Shown: positions 12,174-22,440, counted from the first letter of the stretch. The stretch is 64,000 nt of DNA from Protopterus annectens (GCF_019279795.1 NC_056725.1:1075711240-1075775239), one strand, 5' to 3'. Notes: generated by a model from the sequence alone, not told the origin. Numbers and translations: made by a program.

Positions 12174-13150
12174 TTAATTACAGCATTCAGTCCTCTTGGG
12201 TAGGAGTCTATCAGCATAGCATATCTTGACTTCAATATTTGCCTATTCTTCCATGCAAAAGCACTCCAAATCTGTCAGATTGTGAGGGCATTTCTTGTGC
12301 ACAGCCTTCTTCAGGTCACCCCACAGAATTTCTATTGGATTTAGGTCTAGGATATGACTGGTCCATTCTAAAACTTTAATTTTCTTCTAGTGAAGCCATT
12401 ATTTTGTTGATCTGGATGTATGTTTGGGATCATTGTCATGCTGAAAGGTGAAATTCCTCTTCATCTTCAGCTTTCTAGTAGACGCCTGAAGGTTTTGCGC
12501 CAAATGTGAATGGCAATTGGAACTGTTCATAATTCCCTCCACCTTTACTAAAGCCCCAGTTCCAGCTGAACAAAAGCAACCCCAAAGCATGATACTGCCA
12601 CCACCATGCTTCACCTTGGGGATGGTGTTCTCTTCGTGATGTGAAGTGTTGTTTTTACGCCAAACGTACCTTTTGGAATTGCGGCCTTGGTCTCATTAGA
12701 CCATAACACTTTTTCCCACGTGGTTTTGGGAGACATGATGTATTGTTTTGGAAATTTTAGCCAGGCCTGGATGTTTTTCTGTGTATAAAAAGGCTTCTGT
12801 CTTGCAACCCTACCCCATAGTCGGGACATATGGAGAATACAGGAGATTGTTGTCACATGTAGTACACAACCGGTACTTGACAGAAATTCCTGCTGCTCCT
12901 TCATTGTTGCTGTAGGTCTCTTGGCAGCCTCCCTGACCAGTTTTCATCTTGTCCTTTCATCAGTTTTGGTGGGACATCCAGTTCTTTTGCAACATCACTC
13001 TTGTCCCATATTTTCTCCACTTTTCAATGACTGTCTTCACTGTGTTCCATGGTATATCCACTGCTATGGAAATTGTTTGTACACTTCTCCTGACTGATAC
13101 CTTTCAATAATGAGATCCCTTTGATGCTTTGTAAGCTCTCTGTGAACCAT
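12174..13150 (-). pseudogene. Tc1-like DD34E transposase, inactive
   Basis: Tc1 transposases are roughly 340-residue nuclear enzymes that cut and paste the element using an N-terminal paired-like HTH and a DDE catalytic core. The ATG at 13150 opens MVHRELTKHQRDLIIERYQS, the first HTH helix. In-frame stops and shifts follow around 13,000-13,080. Core blocks are present: TTWEKVLWSNETK (about 12,690-12,720), GGSIMLWGCF (12,570-12,600), QHDNDPKHTS (12,415-12,440) and LNPIEILWGDLK (near 12,330-12,360). The first catalytic aspartate, normally in WSDETK, is Asn here. With that change and several disruptions the enzyme is dead. Stop at 12174-12176. Confidence 0.9.
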
Positions 13151-13418
13151 GGCTTTTGCTGTAGCAGGCAACTGAGTAAATGTCAGGAAAATCCTACTAG
13201 GGCAGTTGAACTTTATTTGGTGTTAATCAGAGGCTCTTTAGTTGATTGCAGGTGTGGACCCAAGAAGCTTAAATGCTGTAATTAAATCAAGAGGTGCTTC
13301 AACAAAGTATTCATTTAAGGGTGTGCACACATAACAAAATATTAGTTTAAGGGTGTGCACACTTATGCAACCAGCGTATTGTATGTTTTTAAATTTTTTT
13401 ATATTTTTCCCCTTACAT

Positions 13419-13565
13419 ATTTGTTTTTCTTTCAATTGAATTGTACAGGTTATAGGTCACATTAAAGGTGAGAAATGTTTTGAAATGATTTATTATGGCC
13501 TCATTTTTTTATATCACAAAAACCTGGAATTCTAACAGAGGTGTGTACACTTTTTTTATCCACTG
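13419..13565 (-). repeat. Tc1 right terminal inverted repeat
   Basis: Ends TTTATCCACTG and is complementary to the left repeat. Confidence 0.9.
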
Positions 13566-13722
13566 TATGTTTATCTAGAAAATGTTTGCAGCAAGACAGA
13601 TAAATTGTTCACCAAAAAGTATGACTAAGCACACGGCAACAATAAAAAGAAAAATAAGGTGAACAAACCCAAGGCAACCTGGAGTCATAAAAAAATGCCC
13701 AGAATATATCTGATAAAATGTT

Positions 13723-13769
13723 TATTGTGAGCACTTTCGCAGTCCAACCAACTGTTTCATCAGACAATA
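13723..13769 (-). ncRNA. Hammerhead ribozyme motif, PLE A (best preserved)
   Basis: On the minus strand the core CTGATGA (13757-13763) and GAAA (13735-13738) flank a stem II with CAGT pairing ACTG. The GAAA runs into AGTGCT, a near-palindromic stem III (A-T, G-C, T.G), followed by C at the cleavage position. The strands on either side, ACAATA (immediately 3' of the cleavage base) and TATTGT (immediately 5' of CTGATGA), pair perfectly for 6 bp as stem I. Stem III this short normally requires dimer formation, as described for PLE hammerheads. An extra A lies between the core and stem II. Confidence 0.75.
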
Positions 13770-14100
13770 TTGTAAACCATCAGGTGTACTATTTAAAAGA
13801 CTTTGGACCAATAAAAACACTACATTTATTAACCCATTCAAAACAGGTACCAATTAAATCAAAGTTCTTAACCCATCACAACACAGTTATAAATAGGGCA
13901 AAAACAGTGGTAAAATGTATATAACAACAAATATGTATACTCAGAAAATCACGTATAAAAGTCACATATAAAAAACACATATACTAATGAACATATATAA
14001 AAATACATTTCTTGCGACCCATTTATTAAAATACATTCCCTATTTTAGTGTTTATATACTGGTCTCATTCTAAGGACAGGTTTAATACAAACCTTGTCAT
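13770..14100 (-). other. PLE A 3' noncoding region
   Basis: AT-rich sequence between the endonuclease stop and the hammerhead; it corresponds to the terminal-repeat portion of PLEs. No further structure recognised. Confidence 0.5.
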
Positions 14101-14703
14101 TTAAGCCCTTGCCTCTATTGCTGTCATCCTTATTATCCATTTTAACTCCACAGGTTCTACTTTGTTCTTAATATTTCCACCTCGTACATTGACCTGTAAC
14201 ACTTCCACTGCCATAAACCTAAATGTATGTGACCTGGTCTGTTGTGAAACATGTTTGCCTAGTGCATTGGTGAGAATAGAGTTGGTTATGTTGTAAATAT
14301 GTTCTCTAATACAACCCTGTATCTGTCTGTCTGTCTTGCCTATATAAAAGCTAGAACATGTTTGACAGATGGCTGAGTACACTAGGTGACAAGTATTACA
14401 ATCTGTTGTAGTCTTAAATTCAAGCTGTTTCCCTGTTTCAGGATGTTTGAAACTCCCTGTAGTGTCCATGTACCTACACCAATTGCACCTAGAGCATGGG
14501 AAAGTCCCTTGTCTCATATTATTGGTAGGTGGTCTCTCTACCCTCCTTGGGTAGCACAACATCCTCTTCAAAGATTTCTTGTTCTTATACACAAAACTGT
14601 ATTTACAACAAATTATAGAACAGACCTCAGGGTCAATAGCAAGTATTTGACAATGTTTCATTTTTATCTCTCCTAGTTGTCCTACATTGCTGGAGTATAC
14701 CAA
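14101..14703 (-). pseudogene. PLE A GIY-YIG endonuclease domain
   Basis: An open 200-residue stretch carries the PLE endonuclease module. First comes a Cys-rich block (CSRCNWCRYM, 14,495-14,525), then CNTCHLVYSAICQTC and FYIGKTDRQIQGCIREH (about 14,300-14,400), which correspond to the paired GIY-like and YIG motifs, the catalytic Arg and the His. It continues through NALGKH to a conserved VEPVELKWI end near 14,130. In PLEs this domain nicks target DNA to prime reverse transcription. It is frameshifted relative to the RT upstream (the RT ORFs are in another frame), so the fusion protein is broken, although the domain is uninterrupted. Confidence 0.85.
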
Positions 14704-15870
14704 AGGTACTCACAGACATACTTGTGTTGGAACCCTCTGTTTAATCTTGTCCCAGGTCCTTCTGAAAAATATGGTCTACCTTGTGTAATTCTCTGTTGAG
14801 CAACACTATTTAAAATGGTATCTACCTCATGCATATTGTATCCCCTTTCTCTGAATCTGCCCCTTAATTCATTAAGTTCCTCCATGAACCCTGTTTCATT
14901 GGCATTCAGTCTAGAGGCCCTCAACCCCTGAACTTTGACAGCATTGTTAAAGATATGTGGGGGGTACATCCTTTATCGGTGCAAATAATTGTTCCTATGA
15001 CAGGCTTTCCTGAAAACTCTTGTATCCATAGAACTACTCCAGTGTCTAATAACTGTGACATCAAGGAAATCAATTGCTGTGGGGGACTTGTTCATTGTAA
15101 ATTTGAAAAAGGGAGTTGTGGAATTTATATAATCACAGAACCTTATAAGTTCATCCTCACTGCCTTCCCATATCATAAGAAAATCATCCACAAACCTATG
15201 GTAGAAAACCATCCCATGTCTCAAAGTATGAGCCATTATATGTTCTTTCTCCCAAGAAGCTAGCACCATATTGGTGTAGCTATTGGCACTGGAAGTGCCC
15301 ATAGCCATGCCATCTTTCTGGGGGTATAACATGCCTTCAAATAAAAATACATTGTTTTCTAGTATCATTCCATGTAAATGCATAGTAATTCTATAAATTT
15401 AATGTAATACTGACTGTATTTAAACAGATAGTTCTTCACCATTGTAATGCCAGTTTCATCAGGTATACACATAAATAAAGATTGCACATCAAACATTGCA
15501 CGATCACTCCAGTGGCTCTACTTGATAGAGGCACTGGGAACTAACATTGGGTGGTACAATGCCAGGGCACTTTTATGGGCTAGGCTTGTAAAGGCTCCAG
15601 GACCATTAACCTAGTACACACCTATGAACCTATGAACAAGAATACAGTCAACAGCTGAATTCCCCTCTGACATGAACCCATACAAATCATTTAAAAAGCA
15701 CTTTGTATCTTTCAAAACATGAATATTTTGTCTAAAACAGGTCTGAGTTGCTTCTCTATATAGATGGATAACACTCTGTGCACCAACCCCTACCTGACAC
15801 AATAGGTCTGAAGGGTGGAGTACGTGGGTTCTTATGCACCTTAGGGAGACCCTGTATGACAGGTATATAT
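14682..15870 (-). pseudogene. PLE A reverse transcriptase, fragmented
   Basis: Minus-strand blocks in order: GLPKVHKNPRTPPFRPIVSG (about 15,800-15,860), the fingers motif typical of PLE RT; then FMSEGNSAVDCILV (about 15,640-15,690), interrupted by the CR1 piece and resuming as FDVQSLF near 15,490; GMAMGTSSANSYTNMVLASWEKE (about 15,250-15,320); and FVDDFLMIWEG (15,175-15,210), the catalytic motif C with both aspartates. The domain ends NATVQRL-like, with RKACHRNNYLHR followed by a stop, then MYPPHIFNNAVK. There are at least three frame breaks plus the insertion. Confidence 0.85.
15501..15637 (+). mobile_element. CR1-like 3' end inserted in PLE A (copy 2)
   Basis: Matches the last 130 bp of the CR1-like family, from the LLDRGTGN end of ORF2 through the GGCTAGGCTTGTAAAGG 3'UTR block to two tail units CCTATGAA. 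It splits the PLE RT between the ILV and FDVQSLF blocks, so it inserted after the PLE. A very short, strongly 5'-truncated LINE insertion. Confidence 0.85.
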
Positions 15871-15880
15871 GTATGTATGA

Positions 15881-17112
15881 GTATATACTAAATAACAGTT
15901 TATATTGAGTATTTTAGAAAATACTTGCTACTCAACTGACTGGCACCATATGTTAAAACAGTGATATATTCCTTTGGCTTGAAGCACATTGCACTGGCTT
16001 TCCTTATAGATGTGTTATCACCAGCACACAAAAACTCATTAGTGAAAATAAATGGGGAAGATTTGACAGAGAAAGCAGGGTGAAGTTGAAGTGTTCCAAT
16101 ACTTCATCTGTAGAAGATAATAAATAATTACATGTGAAATAGCATGTTTCCTGCCAACTGCACTTACTGAGAGTGTGCACTGTATATATCTTGATACTTT
16201 TGAAAAGGTGTGCACAGCTTAGCATTGAGTGCACATGGTAAAACAAGTGTATTGCTTTGCTCAAAGCTATGGGATGTGCACCTTTTTTTAAATGTATCCA
16301 AAAATAACTTATAACCAGTGCTATTCCACAATGATTTCCTTACACTAACACTTTAATTGTATAAGCTGCAATGTCACAACAGTAAAAATAAAGTTTGCAT
16401 ACCCTGGATTAGAGCCTCGGACCATCTGCACTGCAGTCTAACACTCTATATATGTTGCCACAAGTTATGTCACCTGTAATGCATATCTTACCATACAGAG
16501 TTAATGAGAAGGTAAGTGTGTGGTTTGCGCAATGCCCATCACTGCTGAGCAATAGCAATTGAAAGCATCCTATTTTTATTTTTGGATACTAAGCAACATA
16601 CAACATTTTCAAATGTTGCAATGTCCAAAAGTGTGCATTCTCAGTATCTGTCATAACTGGAATTGGTGGGACATGTCATTATACATTGGCGTTCATCTGC
16701 ACTGGACATGTCTGTTGTTCAGGGAGAGGTTCTGAGATTTCAGTCTCAAACATGAGGTTTCCAGGAGTCCAAGGTGTTTGTTGGACTCCTAGAGAATGAT
16801 TATGGTCCTCTGCTGTTGCAAGGGCACTATCATGGATCAGATTGGAAATCAGATACAAGGAATAGTTTTGCCCAGGAACTGTCCAGTGTTACCATTATCC
16901 CCAGCAGTGGCAAACAGTGTAGGAATCACTACTGAGACCTCAGAATGAAGAAGAGGGATACCCTTGATTGTTGGATCAAGGAATGCAGGAATGATGTCAC
17001 CCCACAGATGTGTAAGTATAACGTACAGGCACTACTTTTAGGAGGTAGTAGCTGCATATGTTCATTATTGTTGTTACTGATGGTATTCTGTTGTGTTCTG
17101 ATTTTCCCACAG
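15881..17112. other. No confident feature
   Basis: A block at about 16,540-16,600 (GAGCAATAGCAATTGAAAGC) recurs in direct orientation near 21,145-21,170 (GAGCAATAGCGACTGAAAGC), so a repeat shared with the 17-21 kb locus begins here. No coding region is recognised. Confidence 0.4.
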
Positions 17113-17181
17113 CTGATGTTGAGAGGGCACTTAATTTGCGGACCTATGAAGAGAGAATGAGAAGGATGAGAGCTGCGAGTG
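17113..17181 (+). pseudogene. 69-nt exon, plus-strand paralogue of unknown gene
   Basis: Flanked by an acceptor (GATTTTCCCACAG) and a donor (G then GTATGTATG). It encodes, with 2 nt of an incomplete codon in front and 1 nt behind, a charged arginine-rich helix (DVERALNLRTYEERMRRM). A minus-strand exon at 20,961-21,029 has the same length, the same phase and related residues (ER, N, R, R, RMR, A at matching positions). Such a helix might be a coiled-coil or nuclear basic segment; no family is recognised. The next exon is probably at 18,381 onward. Whether the locus is functional is unknown; the next exon is frameshifted. Confidence 0.5.
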
Positions 17182-17263
17182 GTATGTATGCTTCAAAATG
17201 GCGGACCTATGAAGAGAGAATGAGAAGGATGAGAGCTGCGAGTGGTATGTATGCTTCAAAATG
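17138..17263. repeat. Perfect 63-bp tandem duplication covering an exon end
   Basis: 17,138-17,200 and 17,201-17,263 are identical. The unit contains the second half of the 69-nt exon and its 5' splice site. The period is 21 codons and the read-through frame has no stop. Confidence 0.97.
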
Positions 17264-17950
17264 GTACTGTTATTACAGCATTATAGTAGTAAATACAGCT
17301 TTTTGTGATAAAATCTTGTATCACATCCAGTATGCATTTTTCCATTATAAAACAAAAGCATGCATGCATTAGCATGTTACTTAGAACAACAGCCCAGTAT
17401 TATAAAGTAAACAAGGGTGGTAATTTAGAAAACCACACATCCAAAGTAGACAATACTGTCATTTAATTTGATATAAATAATGCAATGCAAAGTATGACCG
17501 ATATACCACAGACAGCAAAAGCATGAGGCAGATTATCACTGTAACATTGAACTTGTATCTATAAAGTGTAAAAAGAAAAAGTCCTTGATTTATGCTGTAT
17601 TACAAATGAAAGGTAGAGTATTACAATAAACACTGCTTGTGGGTTCAAATATCACACTCTACATATTTAAATAATGCTATTTAGAATACTGTTTTAGGAT
17701 ATCCTTAATAAAAGTACAGTTCTGTTGCATATTCATATTGGTAGCATTAGACTTGCAGAAGTCCATAGCTGTGACTCGAATGGCCTGCTGTCCAATGTAA
17801 TCAATGAACCTGGAACATGCATATCTGCAATATATGCCCCCCAAAATGATTTTTGGATGGCACATGATCTGCACTATATTATGTATGTGTTAGCAACAGG
17901 GTAGTATTCAGTGTAGTAAAGTTAGTTACTAGCATTTATTATTATTATGC
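17264..17950. other. No recognisable feature (probable intron)
   Basis: Nothing confident seen. A minus-strand open stretch at 17,677-17,874 matches no family I know. Confidence 0.35.
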
Positions 17951-17954
17951 ATAG

Positions 17955-18660
17955 AAAGTACTAGAATATTATACATTATCTGTGTGGTTAGTGTGCAGTT
18001 ACTAATGTTATTTTTTTCTCTCACCCCCACCCCTTCTCTCTGTTTGTTTTTTTTTGTTTTATCCATATTTGCTATTATTATTATTTGTATTGTTATTATG
18101 ATATGATGTATATAATCATATATTTCATTATCATAATCCTTCTTTCATTACCTATGGTTTGTTTATTACGTATAATTTTCTCTTGTTTTACTGCTAAATA
18201 TATTTACATTTCATATTATTTTTCATTGTGTCTGTAATTCTATTTATTTATTTATTTATTTACTTATGTATTGCTTTATTATTATATATTGACATTTTAT
18301 TTAATGTTATGTCTATTATTTTGTGTTATGTTTTATTCTGTTATGGATTTCCCATTGTGTTTGTTATTACTACTGTACAGGACGGTAGGCCAGTTCCACA
18401 TGTCCACCTACACTCCCTCCACTGGCTATAACACAAAGGCCAAACACATTTTGGCTGCAGCCTAGCAGCAGCCCTCCTGCTACCCCTGCCCTACCTGGAG
18501 TCCCACGTAGTTCTGCCTCACAGGATAGGCTTATTGTTCTCTCTGGGAGCAGAGGTAGAGGTGGTAATTTTTGTCACCCGAGCTGAACTGCCAGGTCTGA
18601 TATGTAGGACTGTGTTCCACACAACTGGTGCACTCCTATGCCTAGCGGATATACTGCTCT
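17955..18660 (+). repeat. Left arm of a diverged inverted repeat
   Basis: Blocks in order (TATTATCTG with GGTTA, TTTTTTCTCTCACCCCCACC, a T-rich intron-like stretch, TTATTACTAC acceptor, AGGCCAGTTCC, CACTCCTATGC) recur in the same order on the minus strand from about 20,150 down to 19,510. The arms are heavily diverged in the AT-rich part. Confidence 0.65.
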
Positions 18661-18760
18661 CCATCTTTGTCCTGAATAATACCAGGACACACAGACATCA
18701 GACACTGTGGCCATTGGTGCAGTGTGGTGACCATGAAAACAGTCCAGTAGGTGAGGACTC
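18381..18760 (+). pseudogene. Proline-rich downstream exon, plus-strand paralogue
   Basis: Starts after the acceptor TTATTACTACTGTACAG. The first codons (GRPVPHVHLHSLHWL) match the minus-strand partner (SRPVPHDLHTLTPLD). A frame change then leads into a Pro/Ser-rich stretch (LQPSSSPPATPALPG) that again matches the partner's LQPGGTPPPLLPLP. Stops follow within about 200 bp. It appears to be the exon after the 69-nt exon. Confidence 0.45.
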
Positions 18761-19435
18761 GATTCTCATTGTCACCAAACATGATGTCCATAGGTTTGAG
18801 ATCACACCTCCTCCACCACATACAAGGTGTGCACCTCCTCCTGTGTCCATCACCAATCTTGCCTCTTGTCTTGTTTTGCTTGTCTGTCTGCAAATGCTTC
18901 ATCATCTTCCCAACTAGCCTGCCCTAGACTTGCCTATCTCCCTTCTCCAACATTCCAGTCTCTCCCTAATAAAAAAAAGAAAAAAGGCACCTGTCCCCCA
19001 AAAAATTCATCCCATACATAGCTCATCATTTTACACGTGTCTACTTGCAACACTTAATTTAGTCCAACTGGCTCCACAATGCAAATATGTTGTTGTCACC
19101 CCTCCCTGTGATGGTGACAGTCCAAAATTCAGCCAACAAACTGTACATGGTGCCAGTTGTTACTGCTGAAGACATGGATCTATTTTTCTTTCCTACACCC
19201 TTCTTGCATATTCCTGCCTTCCTTTCACTTTGTTTTCCCTCTTGCTTGCTCCCCATTTCACCACTTTCCTATCTTCCCTCATTTCTTTTCTTTAAAAGAT
19301 CATTGAATGATGGTGCATGATGCAAAAACCTTGGATAGGGTGGGGGTGAGAGGTTCGAGGTCTCATGGACATCAGTAAGGTAACAGTGTGACTTAATTCC
19401 TCACCCGTACCCATTAGACTATCAGCACTATCCCA
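18761..19435. other. Junction region between the two paralogous arms
   Basis: Pyrimidine-rich, with an A-rich run at 18,968-18,984 and a block at 19,200-19,320 shared with 11.56-11.67 kb. No gene recognised. Confidence 0.35.
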
Positions 19436-19786
19436 TCAGTGAGCTGCTGTCAGCTGTGGCTGACATCTGCACCTACAGTCTTCCATATCTGGATGGGAAG
19501 GATTCTCTCCATACAGCATAGGAGTGTGTCCAAGGTCTAGTGCACAATCATACACATCACTTCTGGCAACTCCACGCAGGTGATGTACACACCCCCTCTG
19601 TCTTTGCACCCAAAAAGGACCAAATGTCTGGCCCTTGGGGCAGAAATACTTGAATGTCCGGGTAGGGCAGGGGCAGCAAGGGGGGGGGGGTGCCACCAGG
19701 CTGCAGCCCAGAAGTGCTGGGCTTCGGTGCTTCATCCAGTGGAGTGAGTGTATGCAGATCATGGGGAACTGGCCTACTCCACTGTG
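19436..19786 (-). pseudogene. Proline-rich downstream exon, minus-strand paralogue
   Basis: Follows the acceptor TTATTACTACAG (minus) at 19,786. It opens with SRPVPHDLHTLTPLDEAP and then a Pro-rich tract (GGTPPPLLPLPYPD). The counterpart of the plus-strand exon at 18,381. A second frame carries the sequence on after about 19,640 (CVHHLRGVARSDVYDCALDL), suggesting one frameshift. Confidence 0.45.
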
Positions 19787-20150
19787 CTGTAGTAATAACA
19801 GAAATAATATTTAAATCAAACAGTAAATAAAACATAAATCAAAGTAAATGAAGATTATAAAGCATAAGAACAATTATAAAGCAGTATAAAAAGCTTCAAA
19901 TAATATAAATACAAATAAAATTAATAAATCATAAAAAAGATGTATTTCAAAACCAAGAATTATGAAATTATGCATAATAAACAAAAAAGTAAGATGTAAA
20001 ATAAATAAATAAAATATTAAATAATTTTATTGTATAGATAATACAATGATAAAATAAAAAAAATAAGAAATCTATTAATAAATAAAGGAAGAAAAGGGGT
20101 GGGGTGAGAGAAAAAATAGAAGCTTTAGTAACCCCTCAGATAATATACAA
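19510..20150 (-). repeat. Right arm of the diverged inverted repeat
   Basis: Counterpart of 17,955-18,660, including the CTCACCCCACCCC block near 20,100, the AT-rich intron-like part and the AGGCCAGTTCCCCATG block at 19,760. Confidence 0.65.
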
Positions 20151-20960
20151 TGCTTTCTACAATTAAGGTATCCTATTCTTTAACATTCTACTGTTAACTA
20201 TAGCTACTGTTAAGAATGTTTCTGTATTATTTGGAATACATGTACTGGGATTACACCTGACAGCAGGCCCTTCAAGACAGAGGTCTAGGGGTATGCCCTT
20301 CAAATGCTATAATGATAATTACTTGACAGTACTCTAGTTTTTATTGGTGACAGCCTAAAACAGTATTACAATCAACTGAGCTTTACATTTGGGGAGTGTG
20401 GTGTTAGAATGCCACAAGCAGTGTCTACTGTAATACTGTACTTTTCATTTGGAACACAACATAATGCAAGCACTCTTTCCTTTTACACTTTATAGACTCA
20501 TGTTAACTCTTAACTGAGAATGTGCAACTGTTGCTTTGTGTTACGGATCATACCTCAATACCTTTTAGAGCAGGATATCTTGACAGATCATAAATTAATG
20601 AGTGTATAATGACCCATAACTTAGAACATTTTTCAAATATTGCTCTTACACACATGGAGAGTTACAAAGGATTTGTATTAACATACATTTTGACACTTAT
20701 TATTTATTGACTTCAATATAAATTACTTTTCAGACAATTATAGATCTTACAATCAACAGACTAAAACAGTGATTCTTACATCTGGGTATTCAGCTGAAAT
20801 AACCACTGTTGAAAGCTATGCTACAGAGTAATGCGTGCTTACCTGATTTTTTAGTTCAAACACGCATTTCTAAGTTCATACAACTCTATGATATAGCAAC
20901 TATTCCATCTACATCTGTTAAGGCTGCAAAACAGTACTTTATACAATAATGCCTTCTTAC
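20151..20960. other. No recognisable feature (probable intron)
   Basis: AT-rich, lies between the two minus-strand candidate exons. Confidence 0.4.
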
Positions 20961-21029
20961 CAATTGCTTGTCTCATCCTGGCCAATCTGCAGGCGTGGGA
21001 CCTCATATTTGAGTCCCTCTCTTCTGCAG
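20961..21029 (-). pseudogene. 69-nt exon, minus-strand paralogue of unknown gene
   Basis: Minus-strand acceptor TTTTTCAACAG-type (after a pyrimidine tract) and donor CAATTG then GTAAGAAGG bound exactly 69 nt in the same phase as the plus-strand exon at 17,113. Encoded residues begin AEERDSNMRSHACR and end RMRQAI. About 9 of 22 residues match the partner, with ER, N, R and RMR at identical positions. No stop inside. The function is unknown; identical length, phase and splice sites are the evidence that it is an exon. Confidence 0.5.
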
Positions 21030-22125
21030 CTGTTGAAAAAGGGAAAAAGAAAAAAAAATTGAGTATTTAGTATTCATTGATAAGTTGATGATATGCGTGT
21101 AGCACAGCCCTGCTTACCAGGTTTGCGGGATGTTTGTCTGTGTGGAGCAATAGCGACTGAAAGCATCTCATTTTTATTTTCAGATATCTGTTTCATGTCT
21201 AATACATGGGGTGGTTACTTTGCACAAATGTAAGCCTTGCCAAATGCCGCTGTGTGACACACAAACACGGTATTACACAAAATAAAAAAGGTACAGAAAT
21301 TAAATATATACATATAACTAGTCCTAACAGTCTTTCCATGGTTTTTGGCAGTTATTTTTATGGTGTTCCTTATAAAATTTTTGGTTTTGAAATAATTGTT
21401 TGGAATGGAGGGCAATGAATACAGACAGATGGTTTTTTGTAGGACTAGGTGGTGAGGAGGTTTGGGGGATGGGACACCAGTGCTCCCCTGTACACAGAGT
21501 TATTATCCATGTGTTTCTACAGAGTTTTGTGGCCAACACTACTGGTGTGCATCACAAAGCCTCACTTAGGCATGTCGTGCAACATTAATATGCATTGTGC
21601 TTTACCGAGAGTACATTGTGACCTTGTACATGGATCCACTCTGTGTAAGCTCTACACGAAGCCTACACAGAGTTTGTTGAATACTGACTATTATCTATAC
21701 ATTATTTACATACTTTATGAAGAAAAAATGAATACAACTAATACCAAGCATTATTTCATAAGACAAACATGAAATCATTAAGGTGAGGTCAATGATCATA
21801 TTGTTTTAATGTATTCTACTGCTAAATATTGTTGGTAGGCTTTTGCAAGGGCAAATATGGTCTATTTAGTGAGGACTCTGGAAAAATTTGTCCTCCTTTA
21901 GAAAATTGTTTAGGAAATTAAATATATTTGTCAGCATTTCAGGGCTCAGGACAAAATGACAGTAATTTTTTCCAGCCTTAACTTCATTCAAGAAATGGCA
22001 GAGGTAGAGATGTGCAGTTACCATTCTATTTGCACTGTATAGAAAACTTTTGGGAGGTCTTTTGTTTTTCATTATAGACCAGTGTCACACAAATAAGATA
22101 ATCTAAATATCAGTTAGTGGTTTTC
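21030..22125. other. No recognisable feature
   Basis: Contains the block shared with 16.54 kb (near 21,145-21,190). Otherwise unassigned. Confidence 0.4.
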
Positions 22126-22127
22126 AG

Positions 22128-22440
22128 ACATGGTTACCATAATGGCTAAGGTATTTCCCTCACAGCCACAAGAGAGAGGGTTTACTCCTGGCATCAGGTC
22201 AGTTTCTTTGTAAAGGTTTTTATTCATTCCAAGTCCTTGTTGGGTTGCCCTCACCTCCTAGAATTATGCCATGTGCTTTCATCTTGAGTATGGAAAGTAC
22301 TAGGTTGAAACCCAACCTTCCTGGCTGAATTTGATAATTATGCCAGCAGAGTTCACCCAAAACTGGATGAATCTATGTGATACCTATCTGGTGAAGAGTT
22401 GTGTATACCAACCAGTTTAGATACCAACTTTATTGCAAAC
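22128..22440 (+). mobile_element. Possible tRNA-derived SINE
   Basis: A tRNA-like head spans about 22,128-22,205: an A-box-like TAATGGCTAAGG (22,139-22,150), a CCTCACAGCC middle typical of vertebrate tRNA-SINEs, and a B-box-like GGTTTACTCC (22,179-22,188). The rest has no recognisable tail. Confidence 0.4.

Larger units (their letters stand above)
11897..13567 (-). mobile_element. Tc1-like transposon with TA duplications
   Basis: The element is bounded by TA dinucleotides at 11897-11898 and 13566-13567. Its ends CAGTGG and CCACTG open long terminal inverted repeats of about 140 bp (11899-12040 and 13419-13565). Inner inverted blocks containing GTGTGCACACCCTTAAAC extend the symmetry further. 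At 1,667 bp the element is of normal Tc1 length, so it is structurally complete. A decayed transposase lies between the repeats on the minus strand. Tc1 elements of this general look are known from fishes, lampreys and amphibians. Confidence 0.93.
13690..15880 (-). mobile_element. Penelope-like element A, 5'-truncated
   Basis: On the minus strand the order is reverse transcriptase, linker, GIY-YIG endonuclease, about 0.4 kb of AT-rich noncoding sequence, and a hammerhead-ribozyme motif in the terminal repeat-like end. This is the PLE architecture (Neptune/Poseidon-type lineages). The 5' side stops near 15,880, at the RT fingers, so the N-terminus is missing. A short CR1-like 3' end is inserted inside the RT at 15,501-15,637. 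Confidence 0.85.

Noticed and set aside
14955..15263. Plus-strand open frame over the PLE RT
   Set aside because: Antisense to the FVDD-containing RT; no family match.
16730..16790. FPGV...PRE string as a Harbinger transposase block
   Set aside because: The blocks expected next (NRK and the following Asp motif) are missing and the match is too short.
21866..22072. Minus-strand open frame starting MKNKRPPKSF as a second SANT exon
   Set aside because: Only the RPP-like start resembles the 8.39 kb exon; the tryptophan and helix pattern is absent.
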